Shown in pieces: positions 32,874 to 46,218 of a stretch of 64,000 bases of DNA. A program made the position numbers and the translations under genes. The stretch spans positions 2,380,001 through 2,444,000 of the forward strand of contig PUDQ02000001.1 of NCBI GenBank assembly GCA_002964805.2, in the 5' to 3' direction. The notes under the pieces were generated by a model. That model did not search any database, had not been told where the DNA came from, and was given only the letters and a program-made list of their open reading frames with translations. Numbering within the stretch: the first letter of the stretch is position 1; each line of letters opens with the position of its first letter. Source of the DNA: Trametes villosa (taxonomy: Eukaryota; Basidiomycota; Agaricomycetes; Polyporales; Polyporaceae).

Positions 32874-35800
32874 CTACACGGGAGGCTTGTTGTCCTTTTG
32901 CGCTGTGTACGTCGAGGGTAAGCACATGTTGAACAGGGATGGAAGAGGAGCACCCACCCATGGTGATCCTGTCACCCAAGGACAGCGCGATGCCCTGAGT
33001 TTTGCTCCGTATCCGTACATGCCCAGTAATGGAACCATCTTCCGTCCTCTCTACGCTCAGGTTGGCCAACGCATCCTCACCTGCAGCGGTGTTAGTACGT
33101 ACAAACGTGGAGCAAATCGAATAAACTTACCGAACAAGCTCCTCGCGTACATGTTCGCAGAAAGGAAGTCGCAATCGCCCGATAGCGCGCCCTCTGGTGT
33201 CAGACACGACATGTTCGTCGCCTTCATGACGTGGTTGAGGTACTCCCTCGGGTCACTGCCCAGCGTCAGAGAGACTCCACGGTATGTCAAAAGCTGGAAA
33301 CACTTACGAGATAGTGGTCGTGACATTGACGCGGTTCTCCCACTCAAACTCAGTCCACATGCTCCGGAACTGCGGTGGCGGAGCGTCAGCGCGTATATCC
33401 CTGTTGTGTAGCGCTTTTACACTGACCTGCTGCTCCGTGCAGTACGCGGGCTTGATATAGTCCATGATGTCGATGTGGATGTCGTTCAAAATGACACACT
33501 GCTCCGCCAGACCAGGGCCTTCCCAGAGGATACTGCCGAAGATGACGCCCGTCTCCGTTGACGATACCTACGAGAAAGCGTTAAAGGCCGTATCAGTAGC
33601 CGGTCTAATTAAGCGCACCTTGATGGTGGCCTTGATGCTCTGGAAGCTGTGCGGTGCGATAGTGTACACGGATGGACGCTCGACGAGCTTGAGGTCGCCG
33701 AGGGTAGCGAAGTCGAGGCAGAGGTTTTGGAGGGTGTCAGCGGTTTGGTTGACAAGGAGGACGTCTAAGCGCGTTATGTTAACGCCATTGCTCGCTCGAT
33801 CTGGGCGACTATACTCACCAAGCAGGATGTCGAAGCCATGAACCTTGACATAGGCCTCGGCATAGATGGGGTCGGAGAAGCCGGTGAGCTGCGAGATCCT
33901 GCTGAGGTTGGAGAGGAAGTCCTCCGTGACCTCGCCAGCACCAGTAGCACGGTTGACGTCCTCGGAGTCCTGTACAGATTGTCAGACACGACCACGGACA
34001 GTATCCTGTTGGACTCACATCGATGACATCGTCAACGGCCTTCTTCGAGAACTGGCGGAAGGACAGCAAATCGTCGACCTGAACGATCGCCGCTTTCGCC
34101 TTCTCCGATTCCCTCTTCTCTGCTGCCTTCTTCTACATACCACCCTCGATGTTAACTCACTTTCATGCAAATGCATATGAGACGTACCTCCTGCGCGGCG
34201 ACCATCTTGGAGTACGCTGCCTTCGTGTCCTTCAGGAAGATATCGTGCACGGCAGGCTGCGTCTCAAGCTCGCTGAGGGTCTGGATGCAGTTCATGATGC
34301 GCTCGCTCGAGTCCTCGTCAATCGGCACTGAGACGAACTTGGACTGGCCGACGCGGATGACGGACGCCATGATGAGCATCGCCTAGAATGTCTTTCAGTA
34401 CAGGCATATCAATGCATAGGCCCGTGCAGCGGTAACTGACCTCAGCCTTGACGGCGTTCGACTTGCGCGCCTCGGTAGAGAGCTCAGAGTAGCGGAGAAC
34501 AAGCTTCGTCAACGCAGAGGCCAGGACGGCACCGGTGTAGAAGTCGCCGCCGAGGATGAGAGCCCGCAATGGCGGCTTCGACGCTGCCTTCACAGCCTCC
34601 AGCCGGGCGGACGAAACGCTCGTGAACGCAGTCTCCGTCGCATATGTGCCGTCCGCGAGCACCTTCGGCTTCGTCGACTCCGCCTTAGCCTCATCCTTCT
34701 TCTCCTCGCCGTCCTCCGCGCTCGCCTCCTCCAGGAGGCGCTGCTCGCTAGCCAGGATCGGGATCTCGCCGAGCACCTTGCGCAGCTGGCGGAAGACCTC
34801 CTGGATCTCCTGGATGTCCTCCGCGTACTCGCCGAGGATCCAGAGCACGCCACGGTAGACCTTGCCAGACTTGATCTCGGGCAGCGTCTGGATGAGCTTG
34901 TCGCAGATGGTGCGGCGCAGCTGGGGGAACTTCTCGACGACCTCGCGGACGAAGGAGACGACGTCGAGCGCGGAGGGGTTGTTCGAGTCGCCGAGGAAGT
35001 CCATGAGCGCGTGCACGACGCTCGCGGCCACCTCGGAGAACTTGACCGCGCATACGTGGATGGACTGGATGAGTAGCTGCCTGTACTCGGGAGCCTACAT
35101 CTTGGTTAAATGAATGTGGGCATAGCACGCATTGGGTGCACACACCTTCTCGAACTCCTGGTCTTGCGTCCTCTGGAGCTGCTTCTTGAGGAAAAGAACA
35201 ACTTCCTCCACGTTCCGGCTGGAAGTCAGGCTGAGGACAATGCTGATCGCTTTCCGGCGGACTTCGAGATCGGCACTTCGTATACATGTCAGCTGCATGC
35301 TTCAGTAGAACATGAGTTCTGGCGCCAACCTCGACAGAACCTGCAAGATGTCCATGATGAGGGCATCAAGAACATGGCCGTGCTTGGAGCGGAGAGTATC
35401 GAGGCGGTCAAGGACAATGAGTTTCGCGTTGTTGTCGGACTCCTTCTGGACCAAGTTGATGTAGCATGACGCGGCAGCTGCAAATGCGCCGCATTAGTAC
35501 CTCAGCGCGCACCAATAGTCATTACACGTACCCTTGACCGCGGCGGGGTTTTGCGTGAGAGAGGTGAGAGTAGCGGCAGCCTCGTACTTGACTGCGTGCG
35601 ACGAGGCATTGAGCAGCTCCGAGATGAGTAGGATGTACCGCGACTACCAGAACCCCTTCAATCAAGCCATTCAAGTCCGAAACCAATCAGCGAAACCTCA
35701 CCTTGTGCGTCGTCTCCTGCTTGCAATCCAGGCGGATGACCTCGATGATGCTCATCTGCAGCAGCTCGTCCATGCCCGGGATCTGGTCGAAGACCTGGAT

Positions 35801-36608
35801 GATGTACTCGACCGCCTTCGGCATCGCGCAGTGCGCGAGGAACACGAACGCGTTGCGCTTGCACGTCGCGTCCGACTCCGCGGCGAGGAACGTCTGGAGG
35901 AGCTCGGGCGCGTCCGGGATGAGGTGCTCGAACTCGCGGTAGATCGAGTACACCGCGAAGACGGCGTTCTTGCGCACGTACGAGTGCCGGTGCTCGAGGC
36001 ACGCGCGGCACGTCGGGACGAGCGGCTCGAGCAGCTCCTGGTCCTTGGAGATCTTCTGCAGGAAGCGCAGCGTCGAGCCGCGGATGTACTCGTTGGGATG
36101 TTGCTATCGAGCCCCTTGGTGAATTTGAGACAGCATATATACCGGTATGGCACTCACTAGGTCGTTACGGATAGCATTGCTTCACTGCAGGTCAATACGA
36201 GGCTAGCGGACACATCGGGTACGACTCACACCACAAGGATCATCTCCTGCTTCAGCTTCCCATTGTCGTCATACTTCGGGCACACCTCCCAGTAGAAGTG
36301 CAGCAGCTTCTTGAGCTGCTTATTCCGGGACGGCATAACATATTGGATGACGGGCATCAACAGTTGCGGCTATTCCGCGCCCCCGCACACGCCGTAAGTC
36401 TCCCGCCTTCGCATTTTGACCACCAAGGACCGCGCGAACGCACCTGGTGGTTCCCATTTATCGTAGAGATGATGATTTTGCGCAACGTGTCAAGCTTGAC
36501 TTCGTCCGAGCCCTTCTGCAGCGCGGTGCGGAGCTCCTGGGTCGTGGGGGCCTCCGAGCTGTCCTCGAAGACCAGCGTGTAGCAGGAGGAGTCGGTCGTG
36601 GCGGCCAT
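32874..36608 (-). CDS. SEC26: Coatomer subunit beta (beta-COP)
   Basis: A subunit of the COPI F-subcomplex, coating Golgi-to-ER and intra-Golgi vesicles. The start at 36608 gives [16 protein letters not shown], followed by [23 protein letters not shown]. Then come the HEAT/adaptin-like repeats: [58 protein letters not shown] and [25 protein letters not shown] charged linker ([16 protein letters not shown]) precedes the C-terminal appendage, which has [46 protein letters not shown] and [20 protein letters not shown]. The end is [19 protein letters not shown] joined across an intron to AQKDNKPPV and TAG at 32876-32874. At least eight introns are present. Length and order match beta-COP throughout. 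Confidence 0.95.
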
Positions 36609-36948
36609 CGCGAGCGAGAACGAGAAGAGAAACCGGGTCGAGTGAGGGGACGGTCGGCGCCGCCGTGGAAGTACAGAGATGAGCTGCTATATTAGGGCAA
36701 CATACGTGCTGCCACCGAGACGCGTAGATCTGGCGCCCGCACAGGCTGTGGTAGACACGATCAAGCAGACACGCCTTCCAACGTATGTAGACAATGAACA
36801 CCTTAGAATTCGGAGGATGGATTTATAGCACATGCGTTACAGTGCAGACAAGAATCGCGTTGAGGGAGCGCAGGGCGAGCAAGTGTGTAAGGGGCGTACA
36901 ACTAGAAATACACAGGACCAAAACAGAGAATTGAGTCGAAATATGAAG
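36609..36948. other. Intergenic region, SEC26 promoter side
   Basis: About 340 bases between the SEC26 start and the stop of the CstF-64-like gene, both on the minus strand. No gene or repeat seen. Confidence 0.5.
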
Positions 36949-37881
36949 CTACGTGGGCATTCCAAGTGTCGCGCGCTGCAAGAATATGAGCAGTCGCTCT
37001 ATAATGGGTCGCATAAGAAACATACCAGCTTAATGATGTTTTCTCGCTCGTTCGGCGGCATAGCATACACCTCTTCTCTTGACATCTGCATGACGCGCAG
37101 GATGACGGCCTAGGGATCGAGGCGTTAGAGACGTCCGCGATCATCGCGCTCACGAAACATGAGATGAAACACACCTTTTGCTCCTCGGGGAGTCCGGCGA
37201 ATGCATCCGGTAGTCGCGGGGCTGAGGGAGGAGTAGGAGCAGCAGGCGGCCCTTGCATATGGGGTGGCTGCATATGCGGAGGGGGTTGCATGTGTGGCGG
37301 CGCATGAGATGCATGCGGTGGGGGTTGTTGTGCGTGCGCTCCTGGACCATATCCGGGCCCTGGTGGCGGCGTCCCATATCCATGCCCCGGGTAACTTGGT
37401 GGCGCTTGCGGCGGGTACCCTTGCGGGGGGCCGTGAGCCGTAGGATAGGTAGGGGTGCCTCCTCGAGGGGGTATTTGCGACTGCATGTGTGGCGGAATCG
37501 CGGGGGCCGGTTGCGGGGGAACTGCAGCTGGAGGGGCTGGGACCGCAGGCGCAGGGACAGGGACGGTAGCGGCTCCTGGCAATGCGCCGTATTTCGCAAG
37601 GGTTTCCTACCGTGCATATACGTATTTCAGCAACAAGGAGTACCCTAGTGTCCCCTGGCGAGGGCGTACCTGCACGACCTCCATTTTCACTGCGCCAACA
37701 TCTGCCATGACTGCCATGAGCGCGTACGCGATTTGTGGCTGGCTGTTCAAGATTGTCCGTGCCTCGTTAGGTGTGGTCCGCTGCAATAGCATGAGATATA
37801 GCCCGAGACAGATTAGAGTACGGGTCTCGTCTTCCGGACCTTCAAAGTGAGCAGCAGCTCAAGTAGCTGCTCTTCAGCCAT
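36949..37881 (-). CDS. CstF-64-like protein with hinge and C-terminal domain but no RRM
   Basis: Cleavage stimulation factor subunit 2 family (yeast Rna15), which acts in mRNA 3'-end processing. The start at 37881 gives MAEEQLLELLLTLK. This is spliced (donor GTCCGG, acceptor TTGCAG) to RTTPNEARTILNSQPQIAYA and LMAVMADVGAVKMEVVQ, the hinge helices that bind CstF-77/Rna14. A Pro/Gly/His/Met-rich linker of about 120 residues leads to LPDAFAGLPEEQK, spliced to AVILRVMQMSREEVYAMPP, NERENIIKL and RATLGMPT, the conserved C-terminal three-helix domain. The protein is about 230 residues. Canonical CstF-64 starts with an RRM, which is missing here, and no RRM-coding sequence lies between this start and the neighbouring glutaredoxin. 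The GTCCGG donor is weak but keeps frame and homology. Confidence 0.82.
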
Positions 37882-38312
37882 TGCTTGAGCAGACATGAAG
37901 AGCCAGAACAAAGTTGGGCAAGCTCAGTAACACTAGTGACACGAAGAACCGCAAGTGCAGGCGAGCAGCAGTCGGAGAGCACACGCTACAAGGAGAGATC
38001 TTCAAGAGATTGGCTGCGGAGGAAATTACAAGTAGGCGTATGGCAAGTCTAGCCTTCGGCGGACGCGTTGGTAGACTTGGTGGCAGAAGCAGAGGCGTGT
38101 AGGCGCTCGTGATGAGAAGCGCGTCTGCTCAGGCCGGGGCACTGAACGCGAACCGTTTCGCGTAGATGAGGGCACTCTGACATCCACACATAGGTACTGT
38201 ACAGGTGCTGCATTGACCGCTGATATAGTTACAGTTGTGATTTCTGAGGTCTACGGGCAAGGAGAGGACGAATCATCACGCCGCGGGCTCCCGGAGGGCG
38301 GTCCAGGACAGC
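37882..38312. other. Intergenic region between the CstF-64-like and glutaredoxin genes
   Basis: About 430 bases holding the 3' region of the glutaredoxin gene and the promoter of the CstF-64-like gene. I looked here for a missing RRM exon on the minus strand (RNP motifs such as YxFVGN or KGFGFVxF) and found none. Confidence 0.5.
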
Positions 38313-38794
38313 TTACGCAGAGACAAGGCTGGCAAGCTTGCCGGAGTTGTCGAGGCCGACGACAGCATCGCATCCACCAACGTGCTTCTGGTCTATTACA
38401 GAGACGCGGTAAGTCAAGCGTTGCGACGTACATTGTGTATGGTGTGCTCACTAATGAAGATGTTGGGCACGGTGCGCTGACCGGTCTTCTCCTGGAGGTA
38501 GTCCTGGATAGCAGAACCCTCGTCGATCTCGTCAAGCCTGAGAACAACCGTTTGTCAGGGATTGTATACGGCGGCCGGGCATTTGCTTCGCTTACTCGTA
38601 GATCTTGGTCTGGACGTTGGGGAACTTGGAGGTGAGCAGAGCCTTGGCCCGCTTGCAGTAGGGGCAGTAGGACTTGGAGAAGATGGCAATCTTGTTGTCC
38701 GTGATGGTGCTCTAAATCCCAGCGGCCCGCCGTGAGTATATGCCGTCAAATGGGACAAACGCATGCGTACCTCGACGAGATCCTTGGCGGCCAT
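38313..38794 (-). CDS. Dithiol glutaredoxin (CPYC type)
   Basis: A glutathione-dependent thiol-disulfide oxidoreductase. Four exons (38794-38771, 38711-38596, 38537-38452, 38392-38313) give 101 residues, the usual size. The active site is KSYCPYCKRAKALL. Next come KIYELDEIDEGSAIQDYLQEK, the glutathione-binding TVPNIFI with its cis-Pro, and GGCDAVVGLDNSGKLASLV. All of these are standard for Grx1/Grx2-type proteins. There is no N-terminal targeting sequence, so it is probably cytosolic. A TATA box on the minus strand (ATATATAG, about 38924-38934) lies roughly 130 bases upstream, consistent with an inducible stress gene. Confidence 0.95.
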
Positions 38795-39224
38795 GGCTTT
38801 AAGCTGGAAGGCGGAGGGGCGGGATGAAGACGCGGTAGCCGTGGCTAAGTGTGGGGGCGGGGGCTTACTGGGAGGTTGGTTGCTGCAGAAGAGTGGAACC
38901 AGCTTGCGACGCCTCTATATATGTGGGGGAGCATCGATAAAAGCCGGATAAGGTGCTAAAGGTAGGACTGCTGAGTGAGCCGCGGGCAGAGCACACTCAG
39001 GTCTGACGGAGCGCGTCATCGCGTCATCGCCTCACGTGGTTCTCCCTGACGCGTCCTGTCACGCCGTCACCCGCCCTCTCCCCGACGCGTCCGTCCTCGT
39101 GCTCGTCCGTCTCTGCACAGCTCGGCACGCTCTCGCACACTCGCCCCCCATCGCCGCCCCCGACACCCACCACCGCGGCTGCAATAAACTCTTGGAACGC
39201 CCAGCTCAACTCTAACTGACCGCG
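38795..39224. promoter_or_regulatory. Bidirectional promoter region of glutaredoxin and NIF3
   Basis: The 430 bases between divergent starts contain a TATA box for the glutaredoxin (minus strand, about 38924-38934). On the NIF3 side an AATAAACT motif lies near 39183, about 40 bases before the ATG, preceded by a C-rich tract (39040-39170). Confidence 0.5.
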
Positions 39225-40383
39225 ATGTCTCTCGTGAAAAGCTTCGTCAGGATCATGGGGCGCGTCGCCCCCCTACACCTCGCCGAGAAATGGGACAATG
39301 TCAGCATCCGTGTCATCAGCCAAGTATACGCCCGTCGCTCATGAGGACACTCGCAACAGGTTGGCTTGATCTTAGGTTCGCATTGCGTGCCAGTCTGTCC
39401 GTAGCAAGTGCTTGACGCATCGATGCAGAGGCCCCGCACGTTCGGCCCGACGCAAATCGCGTATTGCTTACCACAGAGTGAGTTTTGCTTGCACGTTGCA
39501 AAGCATCTCCTGACACTCACAACTCTCCACCACTTACAGCCTTACTCCTGCAGTGGTTGAGGAGGCCCTCTCAACACCGACATCCCTCATCGTCTCCTAC
39601 CACCCACCCATCTTCAAGCCGCTCACCTCGATCACGCTCGCGAATCCCCTGCAAGCCTCCCTTCTTCGCTGTGCTGCTGCAGGCATCTCCATCTACACCC
39701 CGCACACTGCCCTCGACTCTGTCACCGATGGTATCAACGACTGGCTCTGCACGAAGGTCGCCGGCCCTCTGCGTGACATCAACTGGACCGCCCGCTTCAT
39801 CGGCCAGGCGTTCCCAGAGGGCCTTGGGGGCGTGGGCCGCGTCGTCACACTGAAGCAGCCCATTGAGCTCAAGATGCTGCAGTTCAACATCCGGACAGAG
39901 CTCGAGCTGAAGCACAGTGAGTCTCAGCCTCCATAATGTTGGTGGGGTAGATTAGTAATGTCCTTTCAGTCCAAGTTGCATATGCGAAGCCAGAACAGGA
40001 GAAGACCCTTGTCAGCACAATCGCTATATGCGCAGGCTCAGGCGGCCAAATGCTGCTCGGCGTCGACGCCGACGTCTACTTCACGGGCGAGATGTCCCAC
40101 CACGAAGTCCTCGCGGCCGTCCAAAGCGGGCACAACGTCATCCTTTGTGAGTGCCCTCCCACTTCGCCAGCCAGCCGTTGCCAAGTCTTACAACAACGAC
40201 CTTGTAGGCGGGCACACAAACACCGAGCGCGGCTTCCTGCCCTGGCTCGCCAAGGATATCGAGGAGTTCATCCAGGAGGAGATCGAGCAGCCGACCGACG
40301 CAGCAGAAGCCGAGCTCCTCAAAGGGCTCGAGATCGTGGTCAGCCAAAAGGACGCGCACCCTCTCGTAACCATAGACTCCTAG
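39225..40383 (+). CDS. NIF3: NIF3-like protein (Ngg1-interacting factor 3 family)
   Basis: A member of the conserved NIF3/YbgI family of dinuclear-metal proteins; its biochemical role is still unsettled. Exon 1 encodes MSLVKSFVRIMGRVAPLHLAEKWDN. A 16-base exon (VGLIL) and a further exon (APHVRPDANRVLLTTD) follow, joined by GT-AG introns. The long exon carries LTPAVVEEAL, SLIVSYHPPIFKPLTSI (the SYHPP metal-site motif), YTPHTALDSVTDGINDWL and GGVGRVVTL. After an intron come ICAGSGGQMLLGVDADVYFTGEM, SHHEVLAAVQSGHNVIL and CGHTNTERGFLPWLA (metal-site HTNTE). The stop is at 40381-40383. All metal-binding blocks of the family are present. Confidence 0.93.
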
Positions 40384-40532
40384 TCGAGACGTGCCAAACA
40401 ACACTACCCCGTTTCAAGCAGTCTTAACCTCACAATTAATCCGTAATGCACCCGCTCGGAGTGCAGATGCAGCAGCCCTCGATACCAGATGTGATGATAA
40501 TAGACGGTGGATATTGTATATCGCTACGTACG

Positions 40533-42697
<2,165 letters not shown>

Positions 42698-42983
42698 CCT
42701 CGTCGCTGGATGGAGAGTGTGCGGTCGGCGTCGTCGTCGTCGTGTTCGACGTTGTCGGTGCTAAACGGACCGTTCTCATTCGATGGCGTCGGGCGCGCCG
42801 GAAGGGGCAGCCCGTGCTCACGGTCCCGTGACGCTGCTCTCATGGCTCAGCGGTAGGCGCGCAGGGCGGCCATCGCTGTTTCCGCGATGTCTTGGACTGT
42901 TGCGGAGTCTCTGCGGACGTCTCGCGCTGCGCTACTGCTGTATCTATCCTGGCCTGCGTCTTGACGTGCCCATTGTCCTTTAG
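42698..42983. promoter_or_regulatory. Bidirectional promoter of the 49 kDa subunit and ATG27
   Basis: Only 286 bases separate the two start codons, so the two genes share upstream DNA. No TATA box is evident. The ATG27 ATG directly follows an in-frame stop at 42981-42983. Confidence 0.5.
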
Positions 42984-44240
42984 ATGTTTGCTAAACAGGC
43001 GTCGGCGTCTTGGCTTCTCTGCGCGACTGTGGCGTTAGGCTGGCTGGGAAGCGTTCATGCAGACGAGAAGCCATGCACGGCGCGCGCGAACGGGAACTAC
43101 TACGACTTGAGTAGGCTGTCGTCCAAGTACGTCGAGCGCAGTTTGCTGTGAGAGTCGCGCCCACAGGCTGACAGTAGTCTTCAAGAAAGGATTATGAATT
43201 CACGTCCCCAGGAGGCGGAGAGTATGTCCTGAATGTGTGTAAACCCGTGTCCCAGGAGGCATGGGCACCGAAGGTCGACAAGCCCGAAGACGTTGCTGCT
43301 TTCACGCATCGTGCGCATGGTGACTTTTCGCTGGGGTAAGCATGCCAATATCCTGTGCTCGCATCGTCCTGTAACACTTTCTGTAGAGATGTGAACACTA
43401 CGGTGTTCGTCCGGGATGGCCACCCCGTGATTACCATGACGGATGGCACGCGCTGCTCTGGTGGAGGGGACCAAACCGGTTCAACCGTTATACTGTTTAT
43501 TTGCGACAGCTATGCAGGCAACGGTAAGCAGAAAATGTTCCCCATTGCTCTTGAGCGGTTCGTACTCATCATGGGACACAGGTGAACCGAAGTTAATTGC
43601 GACCCTGCCACCAGACGAGGACAAGGCGTGTTCGTTCTTCGTCGAATGGCGCACGGAGGTTTGTGAATCACGAGCAAGCATCATGTTACCCCGATTCACG
43701 CGTAGAGTTCGTTTAGCTGGCGTGTCCCACATCTGAAGGTGGTGCGTTCAGCCGTGTCATCTCCATCCTCGCCATAGTGTAAGTCCACTCGATGAACTAC
43801 CGGGCCCCATGCTGACAGCGCACAGTGCCGCAGTGCTCTTCGCGCTGTACATGATTGGTGGAGCTCTGTACAACCGCTATGCGCTTGAGCTCCAAGGGCT
43901 TGACCAGATCCCGCGGTTCTCGTTCTTCTCCTTCGGCGACACGCTCCAGTTTATCCGAGAATGCGTAGGACGCGTGAAGGACCGGTCGTCTGACGCATGG
44001 CAGTCGCGGAGCTTTGGAGGGCGCAGCTGGAGCAGCAGCCACGGTGGGTCATGGGGAAGCTCCGGCGGAAGGCATGGGTACAGTGGGCTGGGAGGCACGC
44101 CCGATGAGGCCCAAACCATGCTGGGAGGCCCGCCGGGGTTCCTGGACGAGCAAGATGAAGAGGAGGAGGCGCCCACGCCGCGGGCGGAGAGTGGACGGCC
44201 GGGGGGCGGCATGGACTCGAACGGGGTTATACGACTGTGA
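42984..44240 (+). CDS. ATG27: ATG27-like autophagy protein (MRH domain, single-span)
   Basis: A type I membrane protein that in yeast is needed for Atg9 trafficking. The signal peptide is visible: SWLLCATVALGWLGSVHA. The luminal mannose-6-phosphate-receptor-like domain follows over several exons: KPCTARANGNYYDLSRLSS, KKDYEFTSPGGGEYVLNVC, GDVNTTVFVRDGHPVITMTD, GTRCSGG, GSTVILFICD and FFVEWRTE, with paired cysteines. After a membrane span (VISILAIVAAVLFALYMIGGALYN, joined across 43782-43828) come NRYALELQGLDQIPRFSFFSFGD and a Ser/Gly-rich cytosolic tail ending in GVIRL with TGA at 44238-44240. The junction between WRTE (about 43660) and GGAFSRVISI (about 43741) is not resolved: simple GT-AG choices lose the frame there. 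Confidence 0.85.
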
Positions 44241-45058
44241 CTGTGCGGTGGTGCGTGTGCCCTTGTGGCTGCAGCAATGTGTCCCGAATTGACATCGTGA
44301 GCGCCACTAGCCGCGTTGCGCTGTGTAGGATCAGAAGGGGTGTCCATCGATGGGAGGGGTGGGAGGAGTCGTTATTCCGCTGTTGTTTCTGGAGTCGCCA
44401 TGGCTGTAGACCGGGGAGAGAAGACGAGGGAGAGTTTGTGGCAGCCGGGGTGCGGGGAGGGAGCCGATTGCGGATCTGGAGCAGGATCTGGGAAGAGCGC
44501 ACACGTTGGCGCGGACGATCGCTCGCTAGCTGGTCCTGGATCGCAATCAGATCTGCATGACTGCATCGATATCCCGGGGCGGACGTAGCCGGTGGCCCAG
44601 CTGGGTACAGGGTCCGTGGCGAGCGTGAAGGCCGTTGTTGTGTCCGCGGACGTTGGGGGCGACGCCGGGGCGGCGAAGGGCGTCGGCGAGCGCGGGGGCG
44701 GGCTGGTGCGCGTGTGAAGGTCGCGTAGGGACGCCGAGGACAATAGACGCATTGTTTGCACAACAGCGGTGAATGTGAGCGTTTGTACTCGGCGGGCGGC
44801 CAAACGCGACGGGCGCCTGCTGAGGGAGGCTTGGCCTCTGCCGTCGTCTTCCTTCTCTGCAGCGCTCTCCGTCCCTCTCGCAGGACGTAATCGAGAGTCC
44901 GCGTCCGGGCTTTGCGTTCCTCCCTTTCCGCTTCTCATTGTTTTATTTCTTTCGCACAAGTACATCTCCAGCCTCCCATCTCCCTTTTCTTCTCTTTCTC
45001 CCCATCCCAGCCTCATCCCAATCTACGACCCGCACGACCCGCACGCACGCCGCTCGCC
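44241..45058. other. Intergenic region, promoter of first bHLH gene
   Basis: About 820 bases. From about 44820 to the ATG the plus strand is very pyrimidine-rich (TTCTTTCTCCCC-like runs), typical of a fungal leader or promoter. No gene seen. Confidence 0.5.
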
Positions 45059-46218
45059 ATGGAGCACCAGCAGCCAATTCACGATGACCAGTCCCAAAAC
45101 TTCGTCCCGTCCCAGTACACGATGTACCCGCCATCAGAGGACGAGCAGGGATACCTCGTGTATCCTCAGATCCCTGGCTATCAGGGTGTCATCCAGCAGC
45201 AGCACCCGCACCCTGCCCATCCTCCTCGTGGGTTCATGCCGTCTGCCTTACCTCTTCATCCCCAGCTAACCGAGATCCCACTTGCCCTTTCTCGTCACTC
45301 GCATTGTCTTCCTCAGGGCAAATGTCCGACAACGACCTGCAGCAAGCGATGCAGTATCAACGCTCAATCCATATGATCCCCGCCGGCCAGCACTTCGCCC
45401 CTCCAGGTGCTCCCGTCTACACCGCCTCGCCGCCTCATGGCGTTATGCCGCTTTCCGCGTCCCCCCCTCCGCAGTCCCCAAATATGTACGACCCTCTCTC
45501 GCCCCCCATTTCGGGTTCAGACACCTCCGCCGACGGCATCTACCACTCTCGGAATAGTAGTGCAACCGGCTCCCCCTCCTCCTCCCGCGCGAACAGCCTC
45601 GTACACCGCCATCCCCTCCGCTACAATCCCACCCCATCACCCACTAGCTCCTCCGCGGGACGCCGAAGCCGAGGCCATTCTCTTTCTGACGACGACGATC
45701 ATATGGGTGTCAACGTAGCCGAGAGTCTCGCGAACACGCGCAAGGAGGCGACGCGGCGACAGAGGATCGAGGCGGAACAGCGCCGTCGGGACGAGCTCCG
45801 GGATGGGTACGCGAGGCTGAAAGATGTCCTCCCGGTGTCGAACCAGAAGAGCAGCAAGGTCTCATTGTTGGAACGAGGTATGTTCGGAGAATATGGCGCA
45901 CACTTACACCGTCCTAATCGATCGCCCGACACAGCGACGAACCACATCACGAGCTTAGAGAAGACGAACCGTCAACTGCAGCAGCGGTTGGCATCCTTGG
46001 AGGCGGAAGTTACGAGACTCCGCTCGCTGAACGAGAAGATCTCCCTTGGAGTCAACAACACGCCCTCGCCAGGCGGGACGCATATGGAGACTCGACCTCT
46101 GTCTCCCCCTCCCGAGGGGTCCCAGCAACAGCCGGCTCAGCATCAGCTTACGTCGGTGGCGGGCCAAGATCCACCCATCGCAGAGTCGAGCCCCTCGGCC
46201 TCGGAGGACAACTATTGA
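45059..46218 (+). CDS. bHLH-leucine-zipper transcription factor (copy 1)
   Basis: A nuclear DNA-binding regulator. Exon 1 starts MEHQQPIHDDQSQNFVPSQY and is best spliced after AHPPR (donor GTGGGTTC, acceptor CCTCAG) to QMSDNDLQQAMQYQRS. A Ser/Pro-rich part precedes the bHLH: RRQRIEAEQRRRDELRDGY, then ARLKDVLPVSNQKSSKVSLL. An intron (45878-45934) falls in helix 2 before ATNHITSLEKTNRQLQQRLA and SLEAEVTRLRSLNEKI, a leucine-zipper-like coiled coil. The basic region has Glu9 and Arg12-Arg13 but Arg in place of His at position 5, so E-box preference may be atypical. The gene at 55.2 kb is its nearest relative in the window, with the same intron position and phase. Targets are unknown. Confidence 0.9.

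Noticed and set aside
30663..38794. Possible co-transcribed cluster of four minus-strand genes
   Set aside because: Permease, beta-COP, CstF-64-like and glutaredoxin have unrelated roles and separate promoters with 264-431 base gaps. Shared orientation alone is not a cluster.
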